Source of the DNA: Methylocystis sp. Sn-Cys
Lineage (GTDB): Bacteria; Pseudomonadota; Alphaproteobacteria; Rhizobiales; Beijerinckiaceae
Direction of reading: 5' to 3'
NCBI RefSeq assembly: GCF_016745395.1
Contig: NZ_JAERVJ010000011.1
Location: forward strand, 17,644 to 81,643
Length of the DNA: 64,000 nucleotides
The translations under genes and the position numbers were made by a program. Shown here piece by piece: positions 35,307 through 44,517 of this stretch. Position 1 is the first letter of the stretch. Every line of letters starts with the position of its first letter. A model generated the notes under the pieces. That model ran no database searches and was not told the DNA's origin. It was given only the letters and a program-made list of their open reading frames with translations.

Positions 35307-35885
35307 ATGTCATTCTCAAAACTGGAAGTTCTTGAGTGGTTTAACCGACAAGATCGATGCTATCGACTCTCTCTTTTGTGTACTTATTGGATACGAGACA
35401 CAGCTCCATACAAACCTAACGTGTCTGAGGTCGCGAGAGGCCACTGGATGGAGGTTCGTGATGAATGGCGATCATTTGCCGATCTGGCAGATATGCTTGA
35501 ACAACAATCGTCTCGAGATGCACTATCATCGGACTTTGCCCTCAATCAGCTACACGCATTGATACGGGCTCCATTCGGCATTCTCGAAGCTTACTGCAAG
35601 AACTACGACAAGGCTCACACAGCACGATGCCTTTGGAAAGAAATGCAAGGCGCGCCTTGGTTCCATTTTGCAAGAATCATTAGAAATGCGATCTCGCATA
35701 ATTTCCGCTTCTACTACGTTCAAAAGGATAAACCGTTGCTGCCCATCGTGTGGAATGGCATCACACTGTCTTTGGAAATGGAAGGGCAATCGGTCGTTTA
35801 CGAATTGTGGCACAAAAAAGGGTATGAGTTGTTTTTTGAGATGAAGGCTTTCGCCGAGGCGTTGCCAGAAGCGACGCAGGCGTAG
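35307..35885 (+). CDS. HEPN-like protein of an accessory region
   Basis: A 192-residue mostly helical protein with codon use and base composition more AT-rich than its neighbours, pointing to recent arrival. The motif RIIRNAISHNFRF holds Arg126 and His131, the Rx4H arrangement of HEPN ribonucleases and toxins; the preceding region (~60-125) is helical. No known antitoxin (MNT or similar) is adjacent. A non-catalytic HEPN-like fold is also possible. Confidence 0.55.
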   Translation: MSFSKLEVLEWFNRQDRCYRLSLLCTYWIRDTAPYKPNVSEVARGHWMEVRDEWRSFADLADMLEQQSSRDALSSDFALNQLHALIRAPFGILEAYCKNYDKAHTARCLWKEMQGAPWFHFARIIRNAISHNFRFYYVQKDKPLLPIVWNGITLSLEMEGQSVVYELWHKKGYELFFEMKAFAEALPEATQA

Positions 35886-36082
35886 TGTACGCCAGCCCCC
35901 ATGACTTGGGATGGGCTCTACGCTACCGGAGGCCGCATTTCGGCGCCCGCGAACGGGATGAGCTTGCTCCCGCCCAGCATTCTCTCCCTCGCCCGCTCAC
36001 CCGCTTGACGACTCCGCCCCGCCATGGCCATTAAGCGCTAGGCCAAAAGGCGCGCCGTTTTGCTTCGAGGAGAGACTCCGGC

Positions 36083-37273
36083 ATGAATATCCACGAATAC
36101 CAGGCCAAAGCCATTTTGCGCGAGTTCGGCGCGCCCGTCGCCGCTGGCTTTCCGGTCCTGAAGGCCGATGAGGCCGCCGAGGCCGCCAAGAAGCTTCCCG
36201 GCCCGGTCTATGTGGTGAAGGCGCAGATCCACGCCGGCGGCCGCGGCAAGGGCAAGTTCAAGGAAGAGGCGGCCGGCCCGCAGGGCGGCGTGCGCATCGC
36301 CAAGTCGATCGAGGAGGCGGAAGGCTTCGCCAAGCAGATGCTCGGCAATACGCTCGTCACGATCCAGACCGGCGAGCCCGGCAAGCAGGTCAACCGCCTC
36401 TATATCGAGGACGGCGCCGCGATCGACAAGGAATTCTACCTCTCCATGCTGATCGACCGCGCGACCTCGCGCATCGCCTTCGTCGTCTCGACGGAAGGCG
36501 GCATGGACATCGAGAAGGTCGCGCACGACACGCCCGAGAAGATCGTCACCTTCTCGGTCGATCCGGCCACCGGCCTGATGCCGCATCACGGGCGCCGCGT
36601 CGCCGACGCGCTCGGCCTCAAGGGCGATCTTGCCAAGCAAGCGGGCGATCTCGTCGGCAAGCTCTATACGGCCTTTGTCGCCAAGGACATGGAGCTTCTC
36701 GAGATCAATCCGCTGATCACCACCAAGGACGGCAAGCTGCGCTGCCTCGACGCCAAGGTGAGCTTCGAGAACAATGCGCTCTATCGCCATCCGGAGCTGG
36801 CCGAGCTGCGCGATCTTTCCGAAGAGGACGAGAAGGAGATCGAGGCCTCGAAGCACGACCTCGCCTATATCTCGCTCGACGGCAATATCGGCTGCATGGT
36901 CAATGGCGCTGGCCTCGCGATGGCGACCATGGACATCATCAAGCTCTATGGCGCCTTCCCGGCGAACTTCCTCGACGTCGGCGGCGGCGCCACGACCGAG
37001 AAGGTGACGGCGGCCTTCAAGATCATCACCGCCGATCCGAATGTGAAGGGCATTCTGGTCAATATCTTCGGCGGCATCATGCGCTGCGACACCATCGCGG
37101 AAGGCGTGATCGCGGCGGTGAAGGAAGTGGGGCTCAAGGTGCCGCTGGTCGTGCGCCTCGAAGGCACCAATGTCGATCTTGGCAAGAAGATCATCAGCGA
37201 GTCGGGGCTGAATGTGATCCCGGCCGACGATCTCGACGACGCCGCGCAGAAGATCGTGAAGGCGATTAGCTAA
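36083..37273 (+). CDS. sucC: Succinyl-CoA synthetase beta subunit, no sucD beside it
   Basis: A 396-residue ATP-grasp subunit. [16 protein letters not shown] starts the ATP-grasp domain; [68 protein letters not shown] and FLDVGGGA follow. It fits SucC far better than malate thiokinase MtkA. Normally sucD follows directly; here a strong terminator lies 30 bases after the stop and a TPR gene comes next, so the alpha subunit must lie elsewhere. Confidence 0.93.
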   Translation: MNIHEYQAKAILREFGAPVAAGFPVLKADEAAEAAKKLPGPVYVVKAQIHAGGRGKGKFKEEAAGPQGGVRIAKSIEEAEGFAKQMLGNTLVTIQTGEPGKQVNRLYIEDGAAIDKEFYLSMLIDRATSRIAFVVSTEGGMDIEKVAHDTPEKIVTFSVDPATGLMPHHGRRVADALGLKGDLAKQAGDLVGKLYTAFVAKDMELLEINPLITTKDGKLRCLDAKVSFENNALYRHPELAELRDLSEEDEKEIEASKHDLAYISLDGNIGCMVNGAGLAMATMDIIKLYGAFPANFLDVGGGATTEKVTAAFKIITADPNVKGILVNIFGGIMRCDTIAEGVIAAVKEVGLKVPLVVRLEGTNVDLGKKIISESGLNVIPADDLDDAAQKIVKAIS

Positions 37274-37302
37274 AGCTGAGTCCGTACTTTCATCTGGCTT
37301 GG

Positions 37303-37334
37303 CCCCTCGTCCTTCCAAGGACGAGGGGTTTTTT
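37303..37334 (+). terminator. Rho-independent terminator of sucC
   Basis: A near-perfect stem, CCCCTCGTCCTT against AAGGACGAGGGG with a 2-base tip, is followed by TTTTTTCTTTTT. Confidence 0.95.
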
Positions 37335-37369
37335 CTTTTTGCGTGACACATCTTCATGTCGCCGCCCGC

Positions 37370-37521
37370 GTCATGGCCGGGCTTGTCCCGGCCATCCACG
37401 CCGAGCAAGTGGCAGCTAACGCTGGGAACGGGACTTCGGAGCCTTTTGTCCATAGCGACAACGCGTCTCGGTCCGCTATGCCCCTTGGCGTGGGTGGCCG
37501 GGACAAGCCCGGCCATGACGG
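37370..37521. repeat. Palindromic repeat, GTCATGGCCGGGCTTG family (unit 2 of 6)
   Basis: Arms tcatggccgggcttgtcccg and its complement face each other ~100 bases apart, between the sucC terminator and the TPR gene. The rest of the 37335-37734 gap shows no other feature. Confidence 0.9.
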
Positions 37522-37734
37522 CTGTGAGATGCGTGACTCCCCTAGCGCCTATGGGGGTGAATAGCGTCAGATCGCCATTCATGCGATTGCTCGCGGGGCG
37601 TATCCTTCCGCCTTGCTTCGCGGGCGCAAAACCGCCATCTTTGGGGCCGAACCTGACCACTCCGGCCACTCGTCCGGGCGGATGCGCCATGTCTTGCTTC
37701 AAGGACGCGCCGCCCTTTTCCTAGGAAAGCGCCC

Positions 37735-39525
37735 GTGCCTCGTTTCGCTGATCCGCTCGCTGCCGCGTCCCGCGGCGCCAGGAGCCTGTTGCTGCGCGGC
37801 GGCGTGGCGCTCGTCGCCCTTTCCGCCGCCTGGTGCGCTTTCCCGACGGCGAGCTTCGCGCTGGCCCGCGAGGGAAATCTTTCGGTCGCGCGGCCTTTCG
37901 AGGTTGGGTCGAGCATTTCCGGCAATTATCTCGCCGCCATCGTCGCCGGCGCCGAACGCGACACGCTTGCCGCCTCGACCTTCTTCCGCGAGGCGCTGCG
38001 CGACGATCCCAATAATCAGGACCTGGTCGACCGCTCTTTCGTTGCGGCGCTCGCCAATGGCAATATGGCCGATGCGGTGGCGCTCGCGCCGCGCGTCGTG
38101 GCCCATGACAAGGCGAACGGCCTCGCGCATCTGACCAAGGGCGTCGATCTCATCAAGAACCGCCGTTACGCGGCGGCGCGGGCCGAGCTGGCCAAGAGCG
38201 GCGGCGACCGGCGCCATGACATCACCTCGACGCTGCTGACCGCCTGGACCTATGCGGGCGCCAAGGACACGCGCAAGGCGCTCGCGACGCTCGACTCGCT
38301 GAATGACGAGGCTTTCATCGTTTTCCGCGACTATCACGCCGCGCTGATCGCCGACATGGGCGGCAACAAGGCGGAGGCCGAAAAGCGCTTCAAATCCGCT
38401 TATGCCGCCGAGCGGAACACGCTGCGCCTCGTCGACGCCTACGCCCGCTTCCTCGCGAGTCGCGGCCAGCGCGACGAAGCCAAGAAGCTGTATCAGGGCT
38501 TCGACGAGGTGGCGCCGGGTCATCCGATCATCACGGCCGGCCTCACGGCGCTCGATGAGGGCAAGCCGCTGCCGCCTTTCGTGCGCACGCCGGAGGAGGG
38601 CGCTGGCGAAGCGCTCTATGGGCTCGGCGCGGTCGGCGGCCGCTCGGGCGACGAGCTGGCCTCGCTCATCTATCTGCGTCTGGCGCTCCATCTCGCGCCG
38701 GAGAACGCCCTCGCCATCATCACGCTCGGCGACGTCTATGAGCGCATGAAGCAGGAGGAGACGGCGATCGACCTCTATGACAGTGTGCCCAAGGACAGCG
38801 CGCTGCGGGTCAACGCCGACGTGCAGGCGGCGCTGCTGCTCGAGACCCTCGGCAAGTCGAAGGAGGCGACCGAGCATCTCGGCCAGGTGGTCGGCGCCAA
38901 TCCGAAAAATCAGGAAGCGCTGACGGCGCTGGGCAATCTCCAGCGCTCGCGCAAGCTCTTCAATGACGCGGCGGCGACCTATTCGCGCGTGATCGACCTG
39001 CAGCCCAAGCCCGACAAGGGCCAGTGGCTGCTCTACTATTATCGCGGCATCGCCAATGAGCGGCGCAAGGACTGGAAGGGCGCCGAGTCCGACCTCAAGA
39101 AGGCGCTGGAGCTGAATCCCGATCAGCCGCTGGTGCTGAATTATCTCGGCTATAGCTGGGTGGATCAGGGGATCAATCTCGACGAGGCGTTCCGGATGCT
39201 GCGCCGGGCGGTCGATCTGCGTCAGCGCGACGGCTATATCGTCGACAGCCTGGGATGGGCCTATTACCGCCTCGGCCGCTGGGACGACGCCGTGCGCGAG
39301 CTGGAGAAGGCGATCGACCTGAAGCCCTCCGATCCGGTGATCAACGACCATCTGGGCGACGCCTATTGGCGCGTGGGCCGCAAGCTCGAGGCGCAGTTCC
39401 AGTGGAACCACGCCCGCGATCTGAACCCCGACCCGGACGATCTGCCGAAGATCCTGGACAAGATCAAGAATGGGCTGAAGGATCAGCCTGAGGTGGCGGG
39501 CGACGCGCGCAAGACCGGGGGGTAG
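37735..39525 (+). CDS. Exported TPR-repeat protein
   Basis: A 596-residue protein with an N-terminal signal sequence (ending around SFALAREG) and TPR repeats along most of its length; clear units include QEALTALGNLQRSRKLFNDA, LYYYRGIANERRKDWKGAES and YLGYSWVDQGINLDEAFRML. The C-terminal Ser/Asp-rich part ends DQPEVAGDARKTGG. Start is a GTG (37735). Related alphaproteobacterial proteins are thought to act in the envelope; no partner is visible here. Confidence 0.85.
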   Translation: MPRFADPLAAASRGARSLLLRGGVALVALSAAWCAFPTASFALAREGNLSVARPFEVGSSISGNYLAAIVAGAERDTLAASTFFREALRDDPNNQDLVDRSFVAALANGNMADAVALAPRVVAHDKANGLAHLTKGVDLIKNRRYAAARAELAKSGGDRRHDITSTLLTAWTYAGAKDTRKALATLDSLNDEAFIVFRDYHAALIADMGGNKAEAEKRFKSAYAAERNTLRLVDAYARFLASRGQRDEAKKLYQGFDEVAPGHPIITAGLTALDEGKPLPPFVRTPEEGAGEALYGLGAVGGRSGDELASLIYLRLALHLAPENALAIITLGDVYERMKQEETAIDLYDSVPKDSALRVNADVQAALLLETLGKSKEATEHLGQVVGANPKNQEALTALGNLQRSRKLFNDAAATYSRVIDLQPKPDKGQWLLYYYRGIANERRKDWKGAESDLKKALELNPDQPLVLNYLGYSWVDQGINLDEAFRMLRRAVDLRQRDGYIVDSLGWAYYRLGRWDDAVRELEKAIDLKPSDPVINDHLGDAYWRVGRKLEAQFQWNHARDLNPDPDDLPKILDKIKNGLKDQPEVAGDARKTGG

Positions 39526-39541
39526 GCGCCCCGCGCTTGCC

Positions 39542-39955
39542 TCAATCCCCGGCCAACTCCAGCACGATCGCCCATTCCTCGTCGGTCACCGGCTGCACGG
39601 ACAGGCGTGAGTTATTCACGAGCACCATGTCTGCGAGCCGGGGCTCGGACTTGATCTGCGCCAGCGTGACGGGCTTCTTCAAAGGCTTCACCGCCTTCAC
39701 GTCGACCATGCCGAACTTGCCGCTCTCGTCGGTGTGGTCTGGGTAATATTCCTTGATGATCTCGATGATCCCGACGATCGCCCGCTCTTCGTTGGAGTGG
39801 TAGAAGAAGCCGCGCTCGCCCTTCTTCATCGCCATCAGATGTTTCTTGGCGAGATGGTTGCGCACGCCATTCCAGAACGTGCCTCTCACGCCCGCCTCGA
39901 CCTGCTGGTCCCAGGACCATTTCGAGGGTTCGCTCTTCAAAAGCCAATGCGCCAT
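39542..39955 (-). CDS. EVE-domain protein
   Basis: A 137-residue EVE (PUA-like) protein. WLLKSEPSKWSWDQQ, GTFWNGVRNHLAKKHLMAMKKGE and FFYHSNEERAIVGI are the family motifs. EVE proteins bind modified bases in nucleic acids. It ends just after the TPR stop on the opposite strand, and the YciI gene starts one base upstream, so they are likely cotranscribed. Confidence 0.9.
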   Translation of the reverse strand: MAHWLLKSEPSKWSWDQQVEAGVRGTFWNGVRNHLAKKHLMAMKKGERGFFYHSNEERAIVGIIEIIKEYYPDHTDESGKFGMVDVKAVKPLKKPVTLAQIKSEPRLADMVLVNNSRLSVQPVTDEEWAIVLELAGD

Positions 39956-40237
39956 CTATAGCTCCGCGCCCACGACGCGCTTCCAGGCCTTTAGTTCGAC
40001 GCGCTCGAAAAGGCCGGCTGCTGCGTAAGGATCCTGCGCAAGCAAGGCGCGGGCCGAGGCTTCATCCGGGCAATCCAGGATGAGCATCGAGCCGACCGGT
40101 TTGTCATTCTCGACAAACGGGCCGCCGAGCTTCACTTGCGCCGCATGCGCGTCGAGAAAGGCGAGATGGGCGGCGCGGGTGGACATGCGCAGGTCGACGT
40201 GACCGGGCTTGTCGAAGCAAAGGGCGACGAAGAGCAA
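39956..40237 (-). CDS. YciI family protein
   Basis: A 93-residue protein of the YciI family (ferredoxin-like alpha/beta fold). RAAHLAFLDAHAAQVKLGGP and GSMLILDCPDEASARALLAQDPY carry the usual pattern, including the conserved His and Asp. The start is a TTG. Its stop abuts the EVE ATG, so the two form a small operon; enzymatic role not known. Confidence 0.85.
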   Translation of the reverse strand: MLFVALCFDKPGHVDLRMSTRAAHLAFLDAHAAQVKLGGPFVENDKPVGSMLILDCPDEASARALLAQDPYAAAGLFERVELKAWKRVVGAEL

Positions 40238-40310
40238 GGGCGGGCCTCAGGGGAAATGTTGAACGTCGCCCTTCAAATCAAAGGGCGCGACAGTGGTCAA
40301 GCCGCGGCCG

Positions 40311-40389
40311 TCATTGCGAGCGAAGCGAAGCAATCCAGGGCCGCTACGTGGTTCTGGATTGCTTCGTCGCTGCGCTCCGCGCAATGACG
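40311..40389. repeat. Palindromic repeat, GTCATTGCGAG family (unit 2 of 5)
   Basis: Facing arms tcattgcgagcgaagcgaag and its complement with ccagggc/ccagaacc inside. It ends directly at the stop codon of the coiled-coil gene. Confidence 0.9.
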
Positions 40390-40390
40390 G

Positions 40391-41458
40391 TCAGCCGGCG
40401 CGCTCGTGGACGGGCTCGACAAGGTCCACCACACGATTGCCGAAGCTCGTGAGCGCCTCTCGCAGCGCGGCGAGGTCGGCCTGGGAGGGCTGGGCGCCGG
40501 CGAGGCGTTGCTGGGCGCGCTCGGCGCGTAGCGCCTCATTGGCGCCCTGCAGCATGGCGTTGTCGGCGCGCGCGATCTCCAGTCTGTCGGCGCCCTCGCG
40601 CGCTTCCGCCCGCGCGGCGCGCAGGGCGTTTTCGAGGCGCTCGACCTCGTTCTCGCGGCGCTCTTTCTCGGCGGCGCCATCGGCCCGCGCCTTGTCGCGC
40701 TCCTGGAGCAGAGTCTGTCGCTCGGCGTGCGTCTTTTCGAGCTCTTCCTTCGTCGCCGTCAGGTCTTTGACAAGGCCCGGGACGTGGCCCGCCTCTTCGG
40801 ACACGCGGGCGAATTCCTCTTTCAGCGAGTCGAATTCGCGCTGGAGCTGCGTGTTCTGCTCGTGCAGCGCGCCGATCTTGGCTTCATGCGCGACGACGCG
40901 GCTATATTGCGCTTCCTTCTCGCGGCCGAGCTCTTCCTTGTCGGATTCGAGCAGCCGCAGGCGCTCGACCCAACGATCGGCGCGTTCGGTCATCTCATGC
41001 AGCGCAAGCTCGGTGGAGCGCAAAAGGTCGGTGCGCTCGGCCAGTATTTTCTGCGACTCGCGCAGCCGCAATTCCATGTCGCGGTTATCCGCCTCGGCTT
41101 TTTTGCGCGCCGTTTCCGCCTCGAGGACGCGCGCGGCGTGGCGGCCGACGGCGGCGAGGTCGTCGGCCTTCGAGGCCTTCACCGCTTCCATCTCCTGCTC
41201 CAGCCGGCGCTCGCGCAGGGCGAAGTCGGCGCGCAGCAGATCGCGCTCGGCGATGACCTCCTCCATGGACATGGGGACGAGCATTTGCAGCCGACGCATG
41301 GAGAGGCGCATGGCGCGTCGCCAGAAGGCCGGCAGGAAGAGAAGGGTGATGAGCCCGGCGACGAGAAAGCCGAGCGCGAAATACATCGCCTGTTCGATCA
41401 AGACGTCAACCTCGCGCCCCCTCGGGACTTTTGGGCGGGACGGGCCCGAGAGTGCCAT
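40391..41458 (-). CDS. Membrane-anchored coiled-coil protein
   Basis: A protein of up to 355 residues: one helix (residues ~24-45, MYFALGFLVAGLITLLFLPA) followed by a long Glu/Arg/Leu-rich coiled coil (~65-330). The true start may be the TTG or ATG about 20 codons in (VLIEQAMYFALGF). I recognise no specific family; the layout recalls RmuC-like or tethered scaffold proteins. The following gene on this strand lies across a repeat. Confidence 0.7.
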   Translation of the reverse strand: MALSGPSRPKVPRGREVDVLIEQAMYFALGFLVAGLITLLFLPAFWRRAMRLSMRRLQMLVPMSMEEVIAERDLLRADFALRERRLEQEMEAVKASKADDLAAVGRHAARVLEAETARKKAEADNRDMELRLRESQKILAERTDLLRSTELALHEMTERADRWVERLRLLESDKEELGREKEAQYSRVVAHEAKIGALHEQNTQLQREFDSLKEEFARVSEEAGHVPGLVKDLTATKEELEKTHAERQTLLQERDKARADGAAEKERRENEVERLENALRAARAEAREGADRLEIARADNAMLQGANEALRAERAQQRLAGAQPSQADLAALREALTSFGNRVVDLVEPVHERAG

Positions 41459-41500
41459 GTCTGGCGCGTGAAATCAAAGCATCGGCGGCTTGGTAGTGGG

Positions 41501-41920
41501 TCAGTTTGTATTTTGATCCGGTGGCGATCGAAACAGCCCCTTAGCGATGAACCCGACAAGCCCAATAGCTGCGACGGCCGTGCTCCCGACAAGAGCGGCG
41601 AGAATGTTCTCTTCTAAAGAGAAGCCTTTCAGATGCGTCCCATGTAGGAAAACGAGAAAGCCAACGCCTAAGGAATATAGTTCTAAATATTTGAGTATGC
41701 GAGCGGCGTATGTTTTTCTCATACGACGGTCCGCTTTAACATTCTTGATCTGCGACTTCGCCAAAAGGTTCTTGAGCCGGATTCCATCCAGCTCAAGGTC
41801 TTCGCGCTCTAGCTTATCCTTCCTGTCGGGAGCGTTCTTCGCCGCTACGACCGGGATGCCACTATCGATGGCATCAATGGTTAGCTGCGGCTGGCTGCCT
41901 TCTAATGGCGAGGTCGACAA
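41501..41920 (-). CDS. Two-helix membrane protein, candidate toxin of a Panacea pair
   Basis: A 139-residue protein with a charged N-terminus (1-75, Lys/Arg/Asp/Glu-rich, with KADRRMRKTYAARILKYLEL) and two C-terminal membrane helices (~82-97 and ~107-127). It starts at a TTG 47 bases inside the end of the upstream Panacea-domain gene, so it is translationally coupled. This region is clearly AT-richer than the surroundings. Small membrane proteins are known effectors of Panacea antitoxins; the assignment as toxin is an inference from context. Confidence 0.6.
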   Translation of the reverse strand: MSTSPLEGSQPQLTIDAIDSGIPVVAAKNAPDRKDKLEREDLELDGIRLKNLLAKSQIKNVKADRRMRKTYAARILKYLELYSLGVGFLVFLHGTHLKGFSLEENILAALVGSTAVAAIGLVGFIAKGLFRSPPDQNTN

Positions 41921-42395
41921 AGTGTTGCCTTATAAGGTCGTTCGGAATTTGTTCAAACTTACCGAGCCCGTTCCGATAGACGTCACTCCATGGGGTTCCG
42001 GGTTGGTGCGTCAATGCGGACAATTGGAACGCGTGGAAGCGCCCATAATCGGCAAATACCCTATTGATAATTTGCCTTTCATTACCCGATAGCGTGGCTC
42101 GCGCCGGCGCACCAGGCGCATCCGTAAATGCCGCAGGAAAATACTGTGAGTTTGTGATCTCATGCGTAATAGGAGATGCGCCATAGGTCCTTAGAGCGGA
42201 CCTTAGCGAGCGATACACGGGTCCATATTCCCACGCTTCGGGAGCATCAACCGTCAGGGGGGCTCCAGTGATCGCAAGCGCCCATCCGTGCGCAATATAG
42301 ACGAGCTTCTGGAGCTGCATTTGGGTAAAAGACTGGCCGGCCGCCTGTGCAAGGCGGATAAATTCATTAGCAATTTCTGGCGACCAGCCGGCCAT
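41874..42395 (-). CDS. Panacea (SocA-like) domain protein, candidate antitoxin
   Basis: A 173-residue protein. MQLQKLVYIAHGWALA and EAWEYGPVYRSLRSAL are the conserved Panacea/SocA motifs, followed by a helical end with RQIINRVFADYGRF. Panacea-domain proteins act as broad antitoxins that neutralise unrelated toxin partners. The ATG at 42395 is preferred to the TTG one codon upstream. The downstream gene overlaps by 47 bases. Base composition is lower in GC than the neighbours, suggesting transfer. Confidence 0.8.
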   Translation of the reverse strand: MAGWSPEIANEFIRLAQAAGQSFTQMQLQKLVYIAHGWALAITGAPLTVDAPEAWEYGPVYRSLRSALRTYGASPITHEITNSQYFPAAFTDAPGAPARATLSGNERQIINRVFADYGRFHAFQLSALTHQPGTPWSDVYRNGLGKFEQIPNDLIRQHFVDLAIRRQPAAANH

Positions 42396-42544
42396 CAAAC
42401 TTATCCAAATCTGTTGTCCGTCTCTTATATAGGGCCGTTAACCTGCATGATAGCCTAGTTTTTAGGCGTTTTTATAGGGGGCCGCGCTTCGTCGCTTCCT
42501 CAGGGTGTCGACATCGCCGCCGCAGCCGAAGCTGCCCCAGGCCC

Positions 42545-43129
42545 TCAGAAGGGATTCCAGGTCGAGTCCGGCGTGAATTTCAGATAGCCGAGCGCGACGC
42601 CGAGACGCGCGCCGACGCCCGAGCGCACCGGCATCACGACGACGTCCTCGTTATTTAGCGCGGTGAAGCCCAATCCGCCGACGAGATAGGCCGAGCCATT
42701 GACGCCCGCATAACGGCGATAGATCGCCTCGACGTCGGGCAGGTTGTAGACCAGCATCATCGTTCGGTCGCCGTCGGCGCCGGCGTCGAAGCCGATCGAC
42801 GGGCCCTGCCAATAGACCCGCTTCTGCCCGGCGTTGCGCGTGAACATCGTGCCTTCGCCATAGCGCACGCCGCCGATGAAGGCGCCGCCGGCTTCCTGGC
42901 CGAGGATATAGGCGTTGGGCTTGCCCCATTGCTTATTGGCGCGCTCCAGCCCCTCTGCGAGGCCGCGCGAGATGGAGCCGAAAAAGTGATGGCCATTCTC
43001 GACGATCTCGCCGCTCGTATAGGTTTCCGGGCGCTGGGCGGCGCGCGCAAGGGACGGAAGCACGGCGCTGGCCGCAGCGGCGGCGGCAAGACGGAGAAGG
43101 TCGCGGCGGGAGGAAGACGAGACGCTCAT
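42545..43129 (-). CDS. eipA: DUF1134/EipA-family envelope protein
   Basis: A 194-residue protein with a twin-arginine-type signal (SRRDLLRLAAAAAASAVL). The body has the DUF1134 motifs NAYILGQEAGGAFIGGVRYG, IGFDAGADGDRTMMLVYN and YLVGGLGFTA. EipA in Brucella is a periplasmic protein needed for envelope integrity and virulence. Starts at 43129; 43153 is a possible longer start. A ~100-base gap separates it from cysQ. Confidence 0.85.
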   Translation of the reverse strand: MSVSSSSRRDLLRLAAAAAASAVLPSLARAAQRPETYTSGEIVENGHHFFGSISRGLAEGLERANKQWGKPNAYILGQEAGGAFIGGVRYGEGTMFTRNAGQKRVYWQGPSIGFDAGADGDRTMMLVYNLPDVEAIYRRYAGVNGSAYLVGGLGFTALNNEDVVVMPVRSGVGARLGVALGYLKFTPDSTWNPF

Positions 43130-43258
43130 GATCACAAGGGCTCCAAAACGCAAATAACCGATGCTCGACGCCTCGGCGTCGAGTGCGGCAGTCGCGCGGC
43201 GCCAATACGTCAGCCCAGCGGCGGCGTCGCCAACTTGCGTAAAAGTCGCGCGACGTCG

Positions 43259-44101
43259 TTAAGAAAGCGTTGCCGATGCGGGGTCGCCCCAGGCGATGAA
43301 GGCGCCGTTGAGATATTTCTCGCGCGATTTGTTGTAGCGCAGCGGGGCGCCCGAGGGGTCGAGCACGACGCCGCCGGCGGCGCGTAAAATGGCGTCGCCC
43401 GCGGCGGTGTCCCACTCCATGGTCGGTCCGAAGCGGGGATAGACGTCCGCTCTTCCCTCCGCCACCGCGCAGAACTTCAAGGATGAGCCGACAGACAGGC
43501 GCTCGGCGATGGGGAGGCGCGCGATAAAGGCTTGCGTTTCCGCATCGAGATGCGACTTGGAGACGAGCGCGGTCATTCCCGCCACGGGCGGCTTGCGCGT
43601 GCGCAGGCGCCGCCACTCCTGCGGCGCCGGCAAGGCGCCGCCGGGCGCGGCGTCGGCCATAAAGCTCTCGACGCCGCCGAACCATACTTTCGATCCCGCC
43701 GGCGCGGAAATGGCGCCGGCCACGGGGGCGCCGTCGACGATAAGCGCGAGATTGACGGTGAATTCCGGGCTGCGCGCAAGAAACTCGCGCGTGCCGTCGA
43801 TCGGGTCGATGAGCAGGAAGGCCTCGCCATGCGTCATGGTCTCGCCGCGCGCCGCCGCTTCCTCGGCGATGATCGGCACGCCGGGAAGATCGCGCGCGAG
43901 CGCGGCCAGCAGATAATCTTCGACGCGCTCGTCCGCCTCGGTGACGGGAGATTTGTCGTCCTTGAGGCGGGACTCGAGATTGGGACGCGCCAGCACTTCC
44001 ATCGCCAGCGCGCCGGCGCTGACGACGAGAGCGCCGAAAAGCCGCGCAAGCGCCTCGCGGTCAGTCGGCGAGACAGTCGGCGGCGTCCAGTGATCGGTCA
44101 T
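43259..44101 (-). CDS. cysQ: 3'(2'),5'-bisphosphate nucleotidase CysQ
   Basis: A 280-residue inositol-monophosphatase-fold enzyme that removes the 3'-phosphate from PAP, the by-product of sulfate assimilation. KSPVTEADERVE, the metal loop LIDPIDGTREFL and the later WDTAAGDAILRAAGG are all present. Normal length. The gene runs toward eipA on the same strand. Confidence 0.92.
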   Translation of the reverse strand: MTDHWTPPTVSPTDREALARLFGALVVSAGALAMEVLARPNLESRLKDDKSPVTEADERVEDYLLAALARDLPGVPIIAEEAAARGETMTHGEAFLLIDPIDGTREFLARSPEFTVNLALIVDGAPVAGAISAPAGSKVWFGGVESFMADAAPGGALPAPQEWRRLRTRKPPVAGMTALVSKSHLDAETQAFIARLPIAERLSVGSSLKFCAVAEGRADVYPRFGPTMEWDTAAGDAILRAAGGVVLDPSGAPLRYNKSREKYLNGAFIAWGDPASATLS

Positions 44102-44109
44102 AAGAGTCA

Positions 44110-44324
44110 GGGCTCCGAATTCGGGTTAACGCGCAGATGTGTTCCAGCGTCATGGCCGGGCTTGTCGCGGCCATCCACGCTGCGCCGATGCGGAAAGCCT
44201 AAGAACATGAGCGGAGCAACGCCGCTTCTTCTTCCCGCGTGTTCGTAATGTCCTGGCGTGGATGCCCGCGACAAGCGCGGGCATGACGGGCTGCGTAGGG
44301 TTTGTTAACCTGGATTCGGAGCCC
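44110..44324. repeat. Nested palindrome around a GTCATGGCCGGGCTTG unit (unit 3 of 6)
   Basis: An outer pair of arms, gggctccgaattcgggttaac (44110-44130) and its near-complement (44304-44324), encloses a unit of the cgtcatggccgggcttgtcg family (44149-44289). The right part of the 44102-44517 gap, up to the chpT start, shows no other feature. Confidence 0.8.
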
Positions 44325-44517
44325 CGTCATAAGACTATCCTTTAGTTTTTGTTTACGACCCCGACGCTTGCGATTTGCAATCTGCGTCGCCGCAGTTACC
44401 TTTCCCGGAAACTCTATGGCGTGATTCGTTTGCTTTTTCTTTGCTGATTCGCGGCAAAGGATTTCGGGCTCGTATCACGCAACCATCGCGCGCCCGCGCG
44501 CCAAACGGGATAGCCCA

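Noticed and set aside
36083..37273. Malate thiokinase beta subunit (mtkA) instead of sucC
   Set aside because: Motifs around the CoA and nucleotide region fit SucC closely, including [15 protein letters not shown] and [10 protein letters not shown]; there is no mtkB, mcl or serine-cycle gene beside it.
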